Shown here piece after piece: positions 19,057-30,411 of a DNA stretch of 64,000 bases. Source of the DNA: Bradyrhizobium diazoefficiens USDA 110 (GTDB taxonomy: Bacteria; Pseudomonadota; Alphaproteobacteria; Rhizobiales; Xanthobacteraceae); NCBI RefSeq assembly GCF_000011365.1, contig NC_004463.1:2032001-2096000 (forward strand). Reading direction: 5' to 3'. Within the stretch, counting starts at the first letter, position 1. Every line of letters begins with the position of its first letter. A program made the translations under genes and the position numbers. Under the pieces are notes generated by a model. That model had not been told where the DNA came from and did not search any database. It saw only the letters and a list, made by a program, of their open reading frames with translations.

Positions 19057-19770
19057 TCATGCCCGTCGTAGCGGCTGCTTGGCCGTGGCGGCCTGCTCCA
19101 GGGAGAACCTCGGTACCGACGACGATCCATGAGAGCCAAGGCTTACGAGCCCGATATCCGATCCAATCGGCAGCGCAAGCGCCTCGGGTCGCAGATAGAC
19201 GGCCCCATCCAGCTGCGAACCAAGCCGTTGCTCCGCTGCTGTCATCTTTGCCTCGTCCGCCGCGATAAACAGGACTTTGAACCCGCGCCTTGCAAACCAC
19301 TCCATACGGCGAAGCTCGAGCTCCTGACCGCGATCGAGCGGCACTCCTGCCGATGTCCGTTCAATCATGCAGGCTGGCGGAAAATTCGTCACTCCGGTCA
19401 TCTTTGCATCCTGTAACAGATCTCCGAGATCTTCCCAGCAGGCAAAGGGATCGATCATGACGACGGCCGCATAGCAGCAAGGGGGCGCCTTGGGGCTCGC
19501 GTGCAAGTCCCGCACGAGGCAGTCGTTCCAGTCGATGACAGGAAGTGTAGCCATGACGAGCATGGCATTCTGCGGAAGAGTCCGCAGTGACGGCGCATAG
19601 ATCGTTATCTGATCACCGCGAGGCGAGGGGAGACTTGCGGCAAGGCGACCAAAGACATTGGCTCTCACGGTTCTACCCAATCCTACCCATTTGAACCTTT
19701 CGCCGATCTTACACGCCATTCCATCGAGGTCTAGACCACCACTCGTCGATCTTTGGGGGAGCAATGTCAT
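19057..19770 (-). CDS. Divergent PEP-hydrolase-like TIM-barrel protein
   Basis: A 237-residue protein on the opposite strand, ending four bases from the stop of the fused regulator. Residues about 105-190 (WEDLGDLLQDAKMTGVTNFP, then a region ending RRGFKVLFIAADEAKM) align by eye with the barrel of the neighbour (LDRIIKWGFAGVTNFPS and RGLMTIAYTRSQSEAR). The glycine-rich start of the barrel is degenerate, so it may lack catalytic activity. The start is uncertain. Facing genes with related domains suggest a divergent duplication or a two-part sensor. Confidence 0.5.
   Translation of the reverse strand: MTLLPQRSTSGGLDLDGMACKIGERFKWVGLGRTVRANVFGRLAASLPSPRGDQITIYAPSLRTLPQNAMLVMATLPVIDWNDCLVRDLHASPKAPPCCYAAVVMIDPFACWEDLGDLLQDAKMTGVTNFPPACMIERTSAGVPLDRGQELELRRMEWFARRGFKVLFIAADEAKMTAAEQRLGSQLDGAVYLRPEALALPIGSDIGLVSLGSHGSSSVPRFSLEQAATAKQPLRRA
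19674..19689. repeat. TACCCA direct repeat, 10-bp period
   Basis: TACCCAATCCTACCCA repeats the arrangement seen upstream of the operon at 10177. It lies within the 5' part of the minus-strand TIM-barrel gene, so it may be an operator within or near that gene, or coincidence. Confidence 0.3.
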
Positions 19771-19960
19771 GTCTTTCTTCGGCGGGGGAGCCGGGCTCGG
19801 CTGGATGCGATGAACGCTAACGCCGTCATAGCCGTTCTTGCTTGAGTAGCCTCTCCGCGCCTTGCTGTGAGCCGGATACGATTTGCCGATGCTGCCCGAG
19901 TTCGGCTCGTTCTGAAAAAGGGCCCGTGATATAGCGCGACGATCTGGGTCGGAAGACGTA

Positions 19961-21661
19961 TTGCCTCACATATCGATGCTCCCGGGCGCGATCAGTTGCC
20001 TCATTTATTTTGCTCCTGGCCTGAGTTGAGGAGGAGGCCGGGTGCGGAGATGGCCGGGGTTTCGGAGCGCCCGGCCTCCTCCGCTGGCACCTCGCACGTC
20101 ATTGGGGTGTTGTGACCTCATGCCCTGGCGGCATTTTTTCTGAAGCAAACAGCAGCGCATTCGCTTGCTCGCTGCGCCAGGATTTCAACCGACGTTGAAG
20201 GGTTCGAAGAAGCTTGTTCGGATAGTCTCCAGGATATTCCACCTGCAGGCGCGAGAGCAGTTCGCTGCCGGTCCGCCAAGGCTCGGCTTCAAACCATTTT
20301 CTCAAATCTGACGTTGCCCGGATAAGCGGATCGGGACGACGCCGGCCCCTTTTAGCCTTCACGATTGGCCGATCCGTCGGGCGCGTGGCGCCGTCCTTCC
20401 AGGCCGTTCGCAGGCTTGCCAGGAAGCGATCAATCGATTGTGATGCCGCAGCAGGATGGGCGGATGGTTGGATATCCGCGAGCGCCGCGAGGCGCTCCTG
20501 CACGTCGCGGATGTCGCGCAACAACGTGACCGGATCGAGAGCGGTATAGATTTCCTGGAGATGGTGGCGGACCGCATCAGGCGTGCGGGCGTCCGCTGAC
20601 AGGCGCTGGTGGGGTGTTGCCGGCGCGCTGTATGTCTTACGTACACGAGCACCGTCGCGCTGCTTGGCTAACAGTTTGAACGAAGGTTGGAAGAAGTTTA
20701 CGAACAGCCGCGCTGACCGATAGAGTTCCGCCAGTAGCTTGGCCGCCTCCAGGCCTTCGAACCTACGATAGCCGACCATCCTGCGCACGACGGCGCCGTT
20801 CTTTTGCTCGACGAACGCCTGGTCATTCTTCCGGTAGGGACGGCAACGCGTGAAGACAATGTTGGCCGCCTCGCAGTAGGCCTTCAACGTCTCATTCATG
20901 AACACGGTGTCATTGTCCGTGTCGAAGCCGAGCAGCGCAAAAGGCAATTGCTTGCGCAATTCCGTCAGCACCGTGCTCACCAGCGTCTGTTCGCGCACGA
21001 TCAGAGGTGCGCACTCTGTCCAGCCGGTAGCAATGTCGGTGAGCACGAGGGTCTGGATGAAGCTGCCGCGCGCAGATGGACCGCTATGCGCTACAAGGTC
21101 GGCCTCGACGAATCCCGGCGCCGGATCATTCCAATCTGCCGAAGTCCGTATTGGAATACTGCGACGCAGGGAATGCCCCGCGTGCCGCCGGCGCTTGCGA
21201 CCCAATTTTTCTCGAACCCGCACCAAGGCGCGGTCGATCGTCGCAGCGCTCATCGCCAAAAGTTTGGTGCGAATCTCAGGGGCAAGGTCGAGGTGCCCGT
21301 ACCGTTCCATCGCCTCAATCAGCGCGGGCATTAATGCTTTCAGTCGCTTCCCGCAGATGCGGTCTGACGCCTCCCAAAGCAGCACGAGTGCGGTGTGTTC
21401 TGCTTCATTATATATCCGACGTCGCGCCCGTCGGCCCGGATGTACGCCTTCCTGGTTTCGAAGTAGACGCATCGCATGCTTCCGATGGAATCCGGTGATG
21501 TCGACGAACTCGTCCAATATCCGCGCCTTCTTCGCGCGATCCGACCGCCGATAGCGCACGCCTGCCGCCGCCGTCAGTTCCTTCCGCGTTGCCATGCTTA
21601 GCCACCCCATCTCCGCCCCTCGCTCGTTCCCGGTCCAGGGGAGCAATTTACGTGAGGCAAC
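19961..21661 (-). mobile_element. ISNCY/IS481-like insertion sequence
   Basis: The right end, read inward from 21661, is GTTGCCTCACGTAAATTGCT. On the left the same motif occurs twice: GTTGCCTCATTTATTTTGCT from 19995, and a related TTGCCTCACATATCGATGCT about 34 bases further out. The outer copy may be the true end or a second transposase site. One transposase gene fills the element. No target duplication could be fixed. It lies next to the IS21 element with almost no gap. Confidence 0.65.
20099..21595 (-). CDS. DDE integrase-type transposase of the ISNCY-like element
   Basis: About 498 residues from MATRKELTAAAGVRY; an upstream in-frame start is possible. The N-terminal part is a helix-turn-helix (GFHRKHAMRLL). 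The catalytic core reads FVEADLVAHSG, then LLGFDTDNDTVFMNE, then NDQAFVEQKNGAVVRR, giving the D, D and E residues. The frame is full length and uninterrupted, so the element may be active. Confidence 0.85.
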   Translation of the reverse strand: MATRKELTAAAGVRYRRSDRAKKARILDEFVDITGFHRKHAMRLLRNQEGVHPGRRARRRIYNEAEHTALVLLWEASDRICGKRLKALMPALIEAMERYGHLDLAPEIRTKLLAMSAATIDRALVRVREKLGRKRRRHAGHSLRRSIPIRTSADWNDPAPGFVEADLVAHSGPSARGSFIQTLVLTDIATGWTECAPLIVREQTLVSTVLTELRKQLPFALLGFDTDNDTVFMNETLKAYCEAANIVFTRCRPYRKNDQAFVEQKNGAVVRRMVGYRRFEGLEAAKLLAELYRSARLFVNFFQPSFKLLAKQRDGARVRKTYSAPATPHQRLSADARTPDAVRHHLQEIYTALDPVTLLRDIRDVQERLAALADIQPSAHPAAASQSIDRFLASLRTAWKDGATRPTDRPIVKAKRGRRRPDPLIRATSDLRKWFEAEPWRTGSELLSRLQVEYPGDYPNKLLRTLQRRLKSWRSEQANALLFASEKMPPGHEVTTPQ

Positions 21662-21723
21662 GGCTTAGGATCCGGTAACAATTAAGGCGAGGCAATGCGG
21701 CTTTGATTGTCGCGGAGCGTCAA

Positions 21724-24176
<2,453 letters not shown>

Positions 24177-24994
24177 AGCCCTCTCATCATGGTCGACGCT
24201 CCACTTCCATCCTGTTCGCCGCGCGGCACAGGCCACATTAGATCGGCACCAACCAATCCTGGTAGGTGCTTCCAGTCCTTCTCAGCGATACTGCTTGGTA
24301 GCACCCTTGGGAATTGAGCCTCTCGGGGGGCCGCGGTGGTCGGTCTCGCTTATCCAAGGGCGAAGGCTGGCCACCGAAGTTTGCAGCGCGTGGTAGGGAT
24401 AAGCGCTTCCGGAGGCGTGAGCGCCGAGTCACCGCCGCCAACTTCACTGGCCGCGCGGGCGCGGTAGGGACAGCGTCGGGTTCTCACTCCCGACGGCGCC
24501 GAGTCATGTCCGCGTGCCTCCAAGTCCGCGTGTGCGCCGCGGAGTGGAGCAACCATGATGCCAAATTTATTGCCTCGTACGATCTAAAAGAGGCAAGGTC
24601 GGACCCGCACGAGCGCTTTCTTACAAATGCGATCGAGTGCGGCTGGTCTCCCGGGAGTTTGGACCATGACGACATTCTATTTGGAGGGTTCATTTGTCGA
24701 TCAAACGCAAACGGTCGCAGCACTCAACCATCAATCCAGCCTTCGACTCCAACGAGAAAGAGAGACTTGCTAGCAGCTAGGCCACATCTACGACGATTGA
24801 AGCTGCTACGTTCCGGTTCTCGTGAATAAGGGAAACTAAGGCGCGGCAGTTGGTCTCCGCGGGTACAGCAAACAGGCCAGCCTACAAGGCGCTGCTCCTT
24901 GGAGCCCACCAAATCCGGTAGTTGAGGCGACCGCGGCAGATTTGCAGAGTACGACCCCGTTTATCGATCCCAGGGGCGATGCCGGAGCAAGCTT
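24177..24994. other. About 800 bases without a supported gene
   Basis: Includes the probable outer edge of the IS21 element. Open frames on both strands overlap and carry no recognisable domain. GGAGCAAGC just before 24995 is the ribosome site for the next small gene. Confidence 0.4.
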
Positions 24995-25228
24995 ATGGCA
25001 AGCGTTCAGTACTTCGTCACGCGCCATAAAGGCCAGTGGATGGTTGCGCTCAATTGCGAGTACTCCGGCCCCTACGCCACTGAGGAAGAGGCGATCCGCG
25101 TCGCGGTCGACGCTGCCCACAAGGAGGGAAAGGTAGGACGCGACGCTCAGGTTCTAGTTCAGGGCCATGACCACAGGTTCAGACACGAGTGGACATATGG
25201 CCAGGACCCATACCCACCGTCCGGCTAA
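24995..25228 (+). CDS. DUF2188-like small protein
   Basis: A 77-residue protein, MASVQYFVTRHKGQWMVAL at the start and a middle part YATEEEAIRVAVDAAHKEGK. This matches the small DUF2188-type family found widely in rhizobia, with an aromatic N-terminal strand pair and one helix. Function is unknown. GGAGCAAGCTT precedes the ATG with good spacing. It is intact and isolated between mobile elements. Confidence 0.7.
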   Translation: MASVQYFVTRHKGQWMVALNCEYSGPYATEEEAIRVAVDAAHKEGKVGRDAQVLVQGHDHRFRHEWTYGQDPYPPSG

Positions 25229-25279
25229 ATCGGGCTGGCGCTGGCCTTCTGGGCCGATCTCGGACACGGCCCTCAGGTG

Positions 25280-25806
25280 GTCACCCCGTAGTTTTGCAGC
25301 AGCGCCTTCTCGATCGCGGGCAAACAACTTGGCTTTGGCGCGCTGTCGACCAGAAAATGGCTTCGTTCTCGACGTCTTGATCCAGCGCCGAACGCGCTGC
25401 GCAGCGGCTCATGAAGAAGCTGTTGAAATACGCCGGCACGCCGCCGCGCGTGATGATCACGGACAAGCTCCGTTCGTACGGCCCTGTGAGGGCGAAGATG
25501 GGCTTTCACGTCGAACATCGCCAGCACAAAGCTCTTAACAATCGGGCCGAGATTTCTCATCAGCCGACGCGGCGACGCAAGCCGATCATGAAGGGTTTCA
25601 AATCGTCCGATCAGGCTCAACGGTTTCTGTCAGTTCACGATCAATCAGGTCGCGAACCTTTTCCACATCCCCTATCCCGGAGCCGTCACCGCCGACTTCC
25701 GTCGTGCTTCGCGCGAGCGAGCCTTTGCGACTTGGCGCGAAATCTCCGCGACAAGCCGAATCTCGAACTGAGAAGCGCCTCCTTCGGCTCGGCGGTCGAT
25801 TAAGTT
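25280..25806 (+). pseudogene. IS6-family transposase remnant (copy 1)
   Basis: In shifting frames: ENGFVLDVLIQRR, then KYAGTPPRVMITDKLRSYGP, then VEHRQHKALNNRAE, and a final FATWREIS. These are the DDE core and tail of IS6/IS26-type transposases. The N-terminal third is missing and several indels are present. A related copy lies inverted at 31244-31960, so the pair brackets the effector region. Confidence 0.75.
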
Positions 25807-25861
25807 GACGATGCCCGACGGTCTCCTGTAATCCAAGAGGCCACAGATGCTCGGACCTCTC

Positions 25862-26480
25862 GTTTTTCCCCCGACCCAAGCTGTTCTTTCTCTCGGCGAT
25901 CGTTTGGACCGCACTGACGATGCTGGTCTGGTATGGCTTCGCGAGCAATCTGTTCGAAGCGCCGCAAAAGGCAGGTCGGGTTGGCGACGTTCTCGTCGGC
26001 GCCGGCTCTCTGGTTCGACCTCTATTTCGCCGCGTGCGCCGCGATATTTGCGGCTGGCTGGATGTTGGTTGCGCCGCACCCCTGGGCGACGTGGTCGATT
26101 CTTGGCTCCGCGCTAATACTGTTCACCTCCTACTTTCAGGTCCAGGTCAGCGTCGCCATCAACAGCTGGTATGGGCCATTCTATGACCTTGTCCAGGCCG
26201 CGCTTTCGAAATCGGCGCAAGTGATGGTCCAGCAGTTCTACAGCGAGTTGTCGACTTTTGCCGGCATTGCTCTTGTTGCGGTCGTGTCGGTGTGATGACG
26301 CGTTTCTTCGTCAGTCACTACATCTTCCGCTGGCGGACGGCGATGAACGATATCTATGTTGCAAGCTGGCCGCGGCTGCGCGCCATCGAAGGCGCCTCGC
26401 AGCGCGTTCAGCAGGACCCCATGCGCTTTGCCAGCGGTCGGATATTCCTTCCAGGCTGCGTTCCGCCACCGCTTCCGCGG
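25862..26480 (+). pseudogene. bacA: bacA/sbmA-like peptide transporter remnant
   Basis: Three frames in turn give KLFFLSAIVWTALTMLVWYG, then LWFDLYFAACAAIFAAGWML with [17 protein letters not shown], then [19 protein letters not shown] and [20 protein letters not shown]. This order is diagnostic of SbmA/BacA inner-membrane peptide importers, which in some rhizobia are needed for bacteroid survival against plant NCR peptides. Two or more frameshifts and loss of everything after about residue 180 make it inactive. Confidence 0.7.
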
Positions 26481-26609
26481 CGCGACCAGAGCCTTCGGAT
26501 GATCCAGCCATCCAGCTGATGGAAGGTATCCCTCCATTGAGGCCGCCTTGTTTGACGGACGCGAGCGCTGCAGGTCCTAGGGGTAATCCTAGCATTACAG
26601 TTGCCTTTT

Positions 26610-26755
26610 TAGGAGATGTCTGAATCTATGGACACCATGATTCGGAGGTCGTGGACGCCAGCAGCGTCGATCGAGGAGACGCTTGCGTTGTGGGCGGCGT
26701 CGCTTCCAGAGATCAAGAAATGGATACGTCCGTTGTTCACGCAAGAGAGATGGCG
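26610..26755 (+). pseudogene. IS701-type transposase N-terminal fragment
   Basis: The plus strand reads RSWTPAASIEETLALWAA followed by IRPLFTQER, the beginning of an IS701-family transposase. It then joins IS66 sequence in another frame near 26752. The remainder of the IS701 gene is absent. Confidence 0.5.
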
Positions 26756-27317
26756 TCACCTTGGCTGGCTGCTGGTCACACAGCCGGCGCAAGTTCTATG
26801 AGCTGCATGTTGCAGGAAGCTTGAAAGTGGCAACGGCGACGGTCGAGCGGATGGCGAAGCTCTGGCAGGTCGAGAAGACCATACGCGGTCAAAGCCCCGA
26901 CGTAGGCGTTGCCGCGCGCCAGCAAGCCTCCACAGCGGTCGTCGCAGATCTCTTCGATCTCTGGCAGCAGACATTGCGGCGGATTTCCGGAAAATCAAAA
27001 CTGGCTGAGGCAATCCGCTATGCCGTCTCGCGCCGTGCCATCTTCGAACGCTTCCAGACTGATGGTTCGCATCGAGCTCGACTCCAACATCGTTGAACGC
27101 GCCATCTGACCACAAACAATTACGAGAAAGAATAGCCTCTTTGCCGGTAGCGACGGCGGCGGACGAACCTGGGCGAACCATCGCAACACTGCTGCAGACA
27201 GCAAAGATGAATAACGTCGATCCGTGCGCCTGGCTCAGCCTAACGCCTCAGCGTATCGCCAACGGCTGGCCGAGCGGCGAAATCGACGCGCTTATGCCAT
27301 GGAACCACGCCGCCTGA
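26752..27317 (+). pseudogene. IS66 transposase (TnpC) C-terminal remnant
   Basis: Reads CWSHSRRKFYELHVAG, then KLAEAIRYAVSRRAIFERF. After a frameshift near 27060 comes IATLLQTAKMNNVDP, ending IANGWPSGEIDALMPW. These are the signature blocks of IS66-family TnpC. The N-terminal two thirds and the catalytic start are missing. Confidence 0.7.
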
Positions 27318-27353
27318 CGGCCGCAGCTTGCCGCTTACCCTTCGACCGAGTAC

Positions 27354-27510
27354 GTGGCAACGAAGAGTGGCAGACGCTCCGAACGCGTAAGCGCTGGCGG
27401 TGCCCATGCCAAGGCAATGGGGGCCAAGCTGGTCTTTGCGAAGCTTGACCGGTTCAACCTCAAACCGGGCTTGCTTCGGTCACCGCTGGCAACCGGCGAC
27501 CCGGGGTTCT
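27354..27510 (+). pseudogene. Serine recombinase fragment
   Basis: A short frame has HAKAMGAKLVFAKLDRF, similar to the AKLDRLxR block of resolvase/invertase N-terminal domains. The sequence diverges right after. It is a weak but recognisable trace of a mobile element just before the effector promoter. Confidence 0.4.
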
Positions 27511-27519
27511 GCAGCGACA

Positions 27520-27551
27520 TTCGTCAGCTTATCGACAGGTAGGCCTGCTAA
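27520..27551 (+). promoter_or_regulatory. tts box (TtsI-dependent type III promoter element)
   Basis: TCGTCAGCTTATCGACAGGT at 27521-27540, continuing to CTGCTA, matches the rhizobial tts-box pattern (GTCAGCTT-N-TCGA-AAG-CT...TA) with few deviations. It lies about 185 bases upstream of the effector start, a usual distance. TtsI, induced through flavonoids and NodD, would activate the effector from here. Confidence 0.7.
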
Positions 27552-27734
27552 GGGCAGAACGCTGCCACGTTGACGGCCCTCCGGGACTTATCTGGTCAAC
27601 GAAATGGCAGGAAGCCTCGCAGCAGTATCGATCCATTTGCGCGTTTGGGCTCGTGTGAACAATGATCATGACACCCGGCCTGCTTCGCGACCTTGAGGAG
27701 CGGGGGTATTCTTGTTTTGGCGATGGAGATATTG

Positions 27735-29480
27735 ATGAACACAGGACAGGCTCAGTGGAGTGCAGGTTCTTCCTCGGCCGCTTCTGAAGAGGGGGAGCAG
27801 GAAAGTTACCTCAGCGGCTTCAGCCGAGCCGTGGCGGATTTGCTCGAAGCCATGACAGGATATCGGACCCCGGCCTCCGCGCGCGCGCAGTTGCTGGACA
27901 ACTGGGCGGCCGAAGAGGGGCAGGGCGAAGCCGAGAATCGGCGACAGGGACGCGCACGAATTAGGGGGGCGGACAACACTGGCTCGCACTCGCTGGATTT
28001 GTCCTCCCTCTCCCTGACCGCTTTGCCCGCCGCCCTGCCGCCAAGATTGCTGGAACTGCGCGCCAGGCACAACGAGCTAAGCAGCCTGCCCGCTAGCTTC
28101 CCACCCGGTCTTCAGCATCTTCTCATTAGCCATAACCGGTTGATCAGTTTGCCGGACGCTCTTCCGGCGACCCTCTCTCGGCTGGAGGTGGCCGATAACA
28201 GCTTGACCAGTCTGCCGGCCAACCTTCCGGCTGGGCTCGAGATCCTGAACGCAAGCGACAACCGACTAACTAGCCTGCCGGACGCTCTCCCGAGCAGGCT
28301 CACCTCGCTCGCGGTTAGTGGCAATCAGCTGACCGACCTCCCCGACTACCTCCCATCGGGGCTCATTGAACTCGATGTCAGCAGCAATCAATTGGCCGAC
28401 CTCCCCGCCCCCCTTCCGAGCACCCTCCAATCGCTCAATCTCAGCGGTAACCGGCTGACCAGCCTGCCTGAGGATCTTCTTGAGGGGCGTGTACCGAATC
28501 TTAGTCTCAGCTACCCGCATTTGGAGAACCTCGAGTTCGGGGATAACCCGCTGCCGGACGACGTCCTCGCTAATCTGGCGACGGCTGAAGCGCCACCGCA
28601 GCTTGCGCAGCAATCTCTATATGAGGCTGCCGCGCAATGGCTCGCAGACGACCCGGCGACGCTGGCCAAATGGCAGCACTTTGCGGATGAGCCAGGCGCC
28701 CAGGACTACGCGCAGTTCCTGGAGAGGCTACGAGAGACCGTGAACTACGGCAATGACGAGTTTCGGCAGGCAGTGGCTGATGATCTGCAGCAGGCGGCCG
28801 CCAATCCGACATTGCGCGAGCAGTTCTTTGCGCAGGCGTCCGAGGCCAACGCGAGCTGCGAGGATCGTGTCACCTTGCACTGGAATGGTATGCAGACCGC
28901 GCGCCTCAACGCTGACGTCGAGGACGGGGTATATGACGATCGGCTTGGCGATCTGATCCAGCGCGGCCGTGTCGCCTTCCGCTTGGAGGCGTTGGACGAG
29001 ATCGCGCGCGACAGGATCAACTCGCTCGCCAGCGGCAACCCGAACGTAGACGACATCGAAGTCTACCTGGCCTATCAACATCGGCTGCGCGAGCCGCTGG
29101 AGCTCAGTCACGTCGCCCCTGACATGCGCTTCCTGGCGGTCTCTCACGTAAGCGAGGATGATGCGACGGAGGCGCTCGACCTGGTCCGGGAGCGGGAAGC
29201 AAGCCAGTTCACCGACTTCATGGCAAGCCGCTGGCAACCCTGGGAGACGGTGCTGAGGCGCATCGCTCCAGACGAACATGCAGCGATGCAAGACCGGCTC
29301 GTCGAAGCCATGGGCGAAGAGTTCCAAAGCCGTCTGGATCAGCGACTGGCCGAACATGGTCTGGTGGGCGACGTCGATGCCGAGCGGGTGCTCGGAGCCC
29401 AAGTCCGAAACCAAATCGCAGGCGAGATCAAAGGCGAGGTCATGCACCGGCTGCTCGCAGAGCGCGGCCTAGAACAATAA
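27735..29480 (+). CDS. nopM: Type III effector, LRR-NEL E3 ubiquitin ligase (NopM/IpaH-like)
   Basis: About 581 residues from MNTGQAQWSAGSS; two upstream in-frame ATGs exist, but GGAGAT precedes this one. The Ser/Glu-rich N-terminus suits a secretion signal. Residues about 95-265 hold some eight 20-residue IpaH-type leucine-rich repeats (LxxLPxxLPxxLxxLxVSxN). The C-terminal half is the NEL domain, with the catalytic motif ASCEDRV (Cys near residue 375, CxD intact) and a helical end. IpaH-type enzymes are secreted into the host cell and ubiquitinate host proteins; NopM of rhizobia affects nodulation. Complete, under a tts box, in an island of IS debris. Confidence 0.92.
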   Translation: MNTGQAQWSAGSSSAASEEGEQESYLSGFSRAVADLLEAMTGYRTPASARAQLLDNWAAEEGQGEAENRRQGRARIRGADNTGSHSLDLSSLSLTALPAALPPRLLELRARHNELSSLPASFPPGLQHLLISHNRLISLPDALPATLSRLEVADNSLTSLPANLPAGLEILNASDNRLTSLPDALPSRLTSLAVSGNQLTDLPDYLPSGLIELDVSSNQLADLPAPLPSTLQSLNLSGNRLTSLPEDLLEGRVPNLSLSYPHLENLEFGDNPLPDDVLANLATAEAPPQLAQQSLYEAAAQWLADDPATLAKWQHFADEPGAQDYAQFLERLRETVNYGNDEFRQAVADDLQQAAANPTLREQFFAQASEANASCEDRVTLHWNGMQTARLNADVEDGVYDDRLGDLIQRGRVAFRLEALDEIARDRINSLASGNPNVDDIEVYLAYQHRLREPLELSHVAPDMRFLAVSHVSEDDATEALDLVREREASQFTDFMASRWQPWETVLRRIAPDEHAAMQDRLVEAMGEEFQSRLDQRLAEHGLVGDVDAERVLGAQVRNQIAGEIKGEVMHRLLAERGLEQ

Positions 29481-29536
29481 GACTTCCCAACAGTCCCGCG
29501 GGGATATTCTTCGTTGCTCTGTGGCGCTGCCTCAAG

Positions 29537-29707
29537 ATGGATCCTGCAATCGACATCATCTTTGAGCTGACGATTGCCGATTGGCGCTCGAGCGAGGAGG
29601 CTGAGGCGCGGCCCGTTGAGGCAGCACGCATCTACCGCCGTGAAGATCGCACGGTGTGCGGCAGCATGAAATGGTCGGCGCGCAGCCTCATTGCCGATTC
29701 CTTGTAA
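29537..29707 (+). CDS. Small hypothetical protein (56 residues)
   Basis: A short complete frame, MDPAIDIIFELTIADW to the end IADSL. There is no clear ribosome site and no family I recognise. It begins about 56 bases after the effector and could be cotranscribed, or be a fragment of an older gene. Confidence 0.3.
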   Translation: MDPAIDIIFELTIADWRSSEEAEARPVEAARIYRREDRTVCGSMKWSARSLIADSL

Positions 29708-29934
29708 GACGGGATGCCCGGGCCTTCTACCGGGCTGCGGAATGCTCCGCCGGAATTCTGTCGTGACCGCGCGCCGCCTTTGCTTCGTACTCGTCCTCGG
29801 GCGAGCGAAATCGACGCGTCAACAACCGGCTTTGATCATCGCGATTGTCGCGGTCGGTCAAGTGCATGCTCTCAGTCGTTTGAACGAGCGGGAGCGCGCG
29901 AGCGGATCCATCGGAGAACGCATTGCCGAAGTTT

Positions 29935-30130
29935 TCGTCTTACTGGCGCACGATTTCATAGGTCACGCCAATGCCACGCGCCGCCAGCACTTCAGCACGT
30001 CCTCGACCATGCGCAAGCTTGAGAGGAAGCCGGAAATACAACCAAGCGGCATAGCTGATTACTTCCGGTGGGAAGCGATGGCGGCGATAAAGAGGGGTCC
30101 GGGCGGTCGGCGTGCTGGTCGTCACCACCC
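29935..30130 (-). pseudogene. IS6-family transposase N-terminal fragment (copy 3)
   Basis: The minus strand reads RHRFPPEVISYAAWLYFRLP and ARGIGVTYEIVRQ, the start of IS6-type transposases. The rest does not continue in recognisable form. It is a second IS6 trace between the effector and copy 2. Confidence 0.6.
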
Positions 30131-30156
30131 CCTCGGCGGCTCCAATTCGTTAACTT

Positions 30157-30300
30157 AACGCCATCCAGAGTCTTCCGAAGCCGTCGACCAGATGTGTCTC
30201 GATCAGTCTGCTGTCTTCCTCATTTAGACGGCCCGGCTTGTCGAACAGCGTCAGCGGAATGGTAGCTTCCCGACATCATGGAGCATCGCCGCGAGCCCGA
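30157..30300 (-). pseudogene. HD-GYP/HD domain fragment
   Basis: The minus strand reads LAAMLHDVGK, then after a one-base shift IPLTLFDKPGRLNEED and IETHLVDGFGRL. The HDVGK motif followed by KPGxL and the H of ETH matches HD-GYP c-di-GMP phosphodiesterases. Only about 45 residues survive and a frameshift is present. Confidence 0.5.
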
Positions 30301-30411
30301 GTCGCCCCAATACTTGCTGGCGAAATAATCAGCGCCGCCGCAGACAATACGTAAGCAGTGCTGAAAGGTGGCCCTCGTGAGCCAATGCGAACACAGGCTT
30401 TGAATTTCGCT

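Noticed and set aside
27693..27734. Extending the effector to the upstream ATGs at 27693 or 27723
   Set aside because: No ribosome site precedes them, whereas GGAGAT precedes 27735 and the following Ser-rich start suits a type III signal. A longer form is not excluded.
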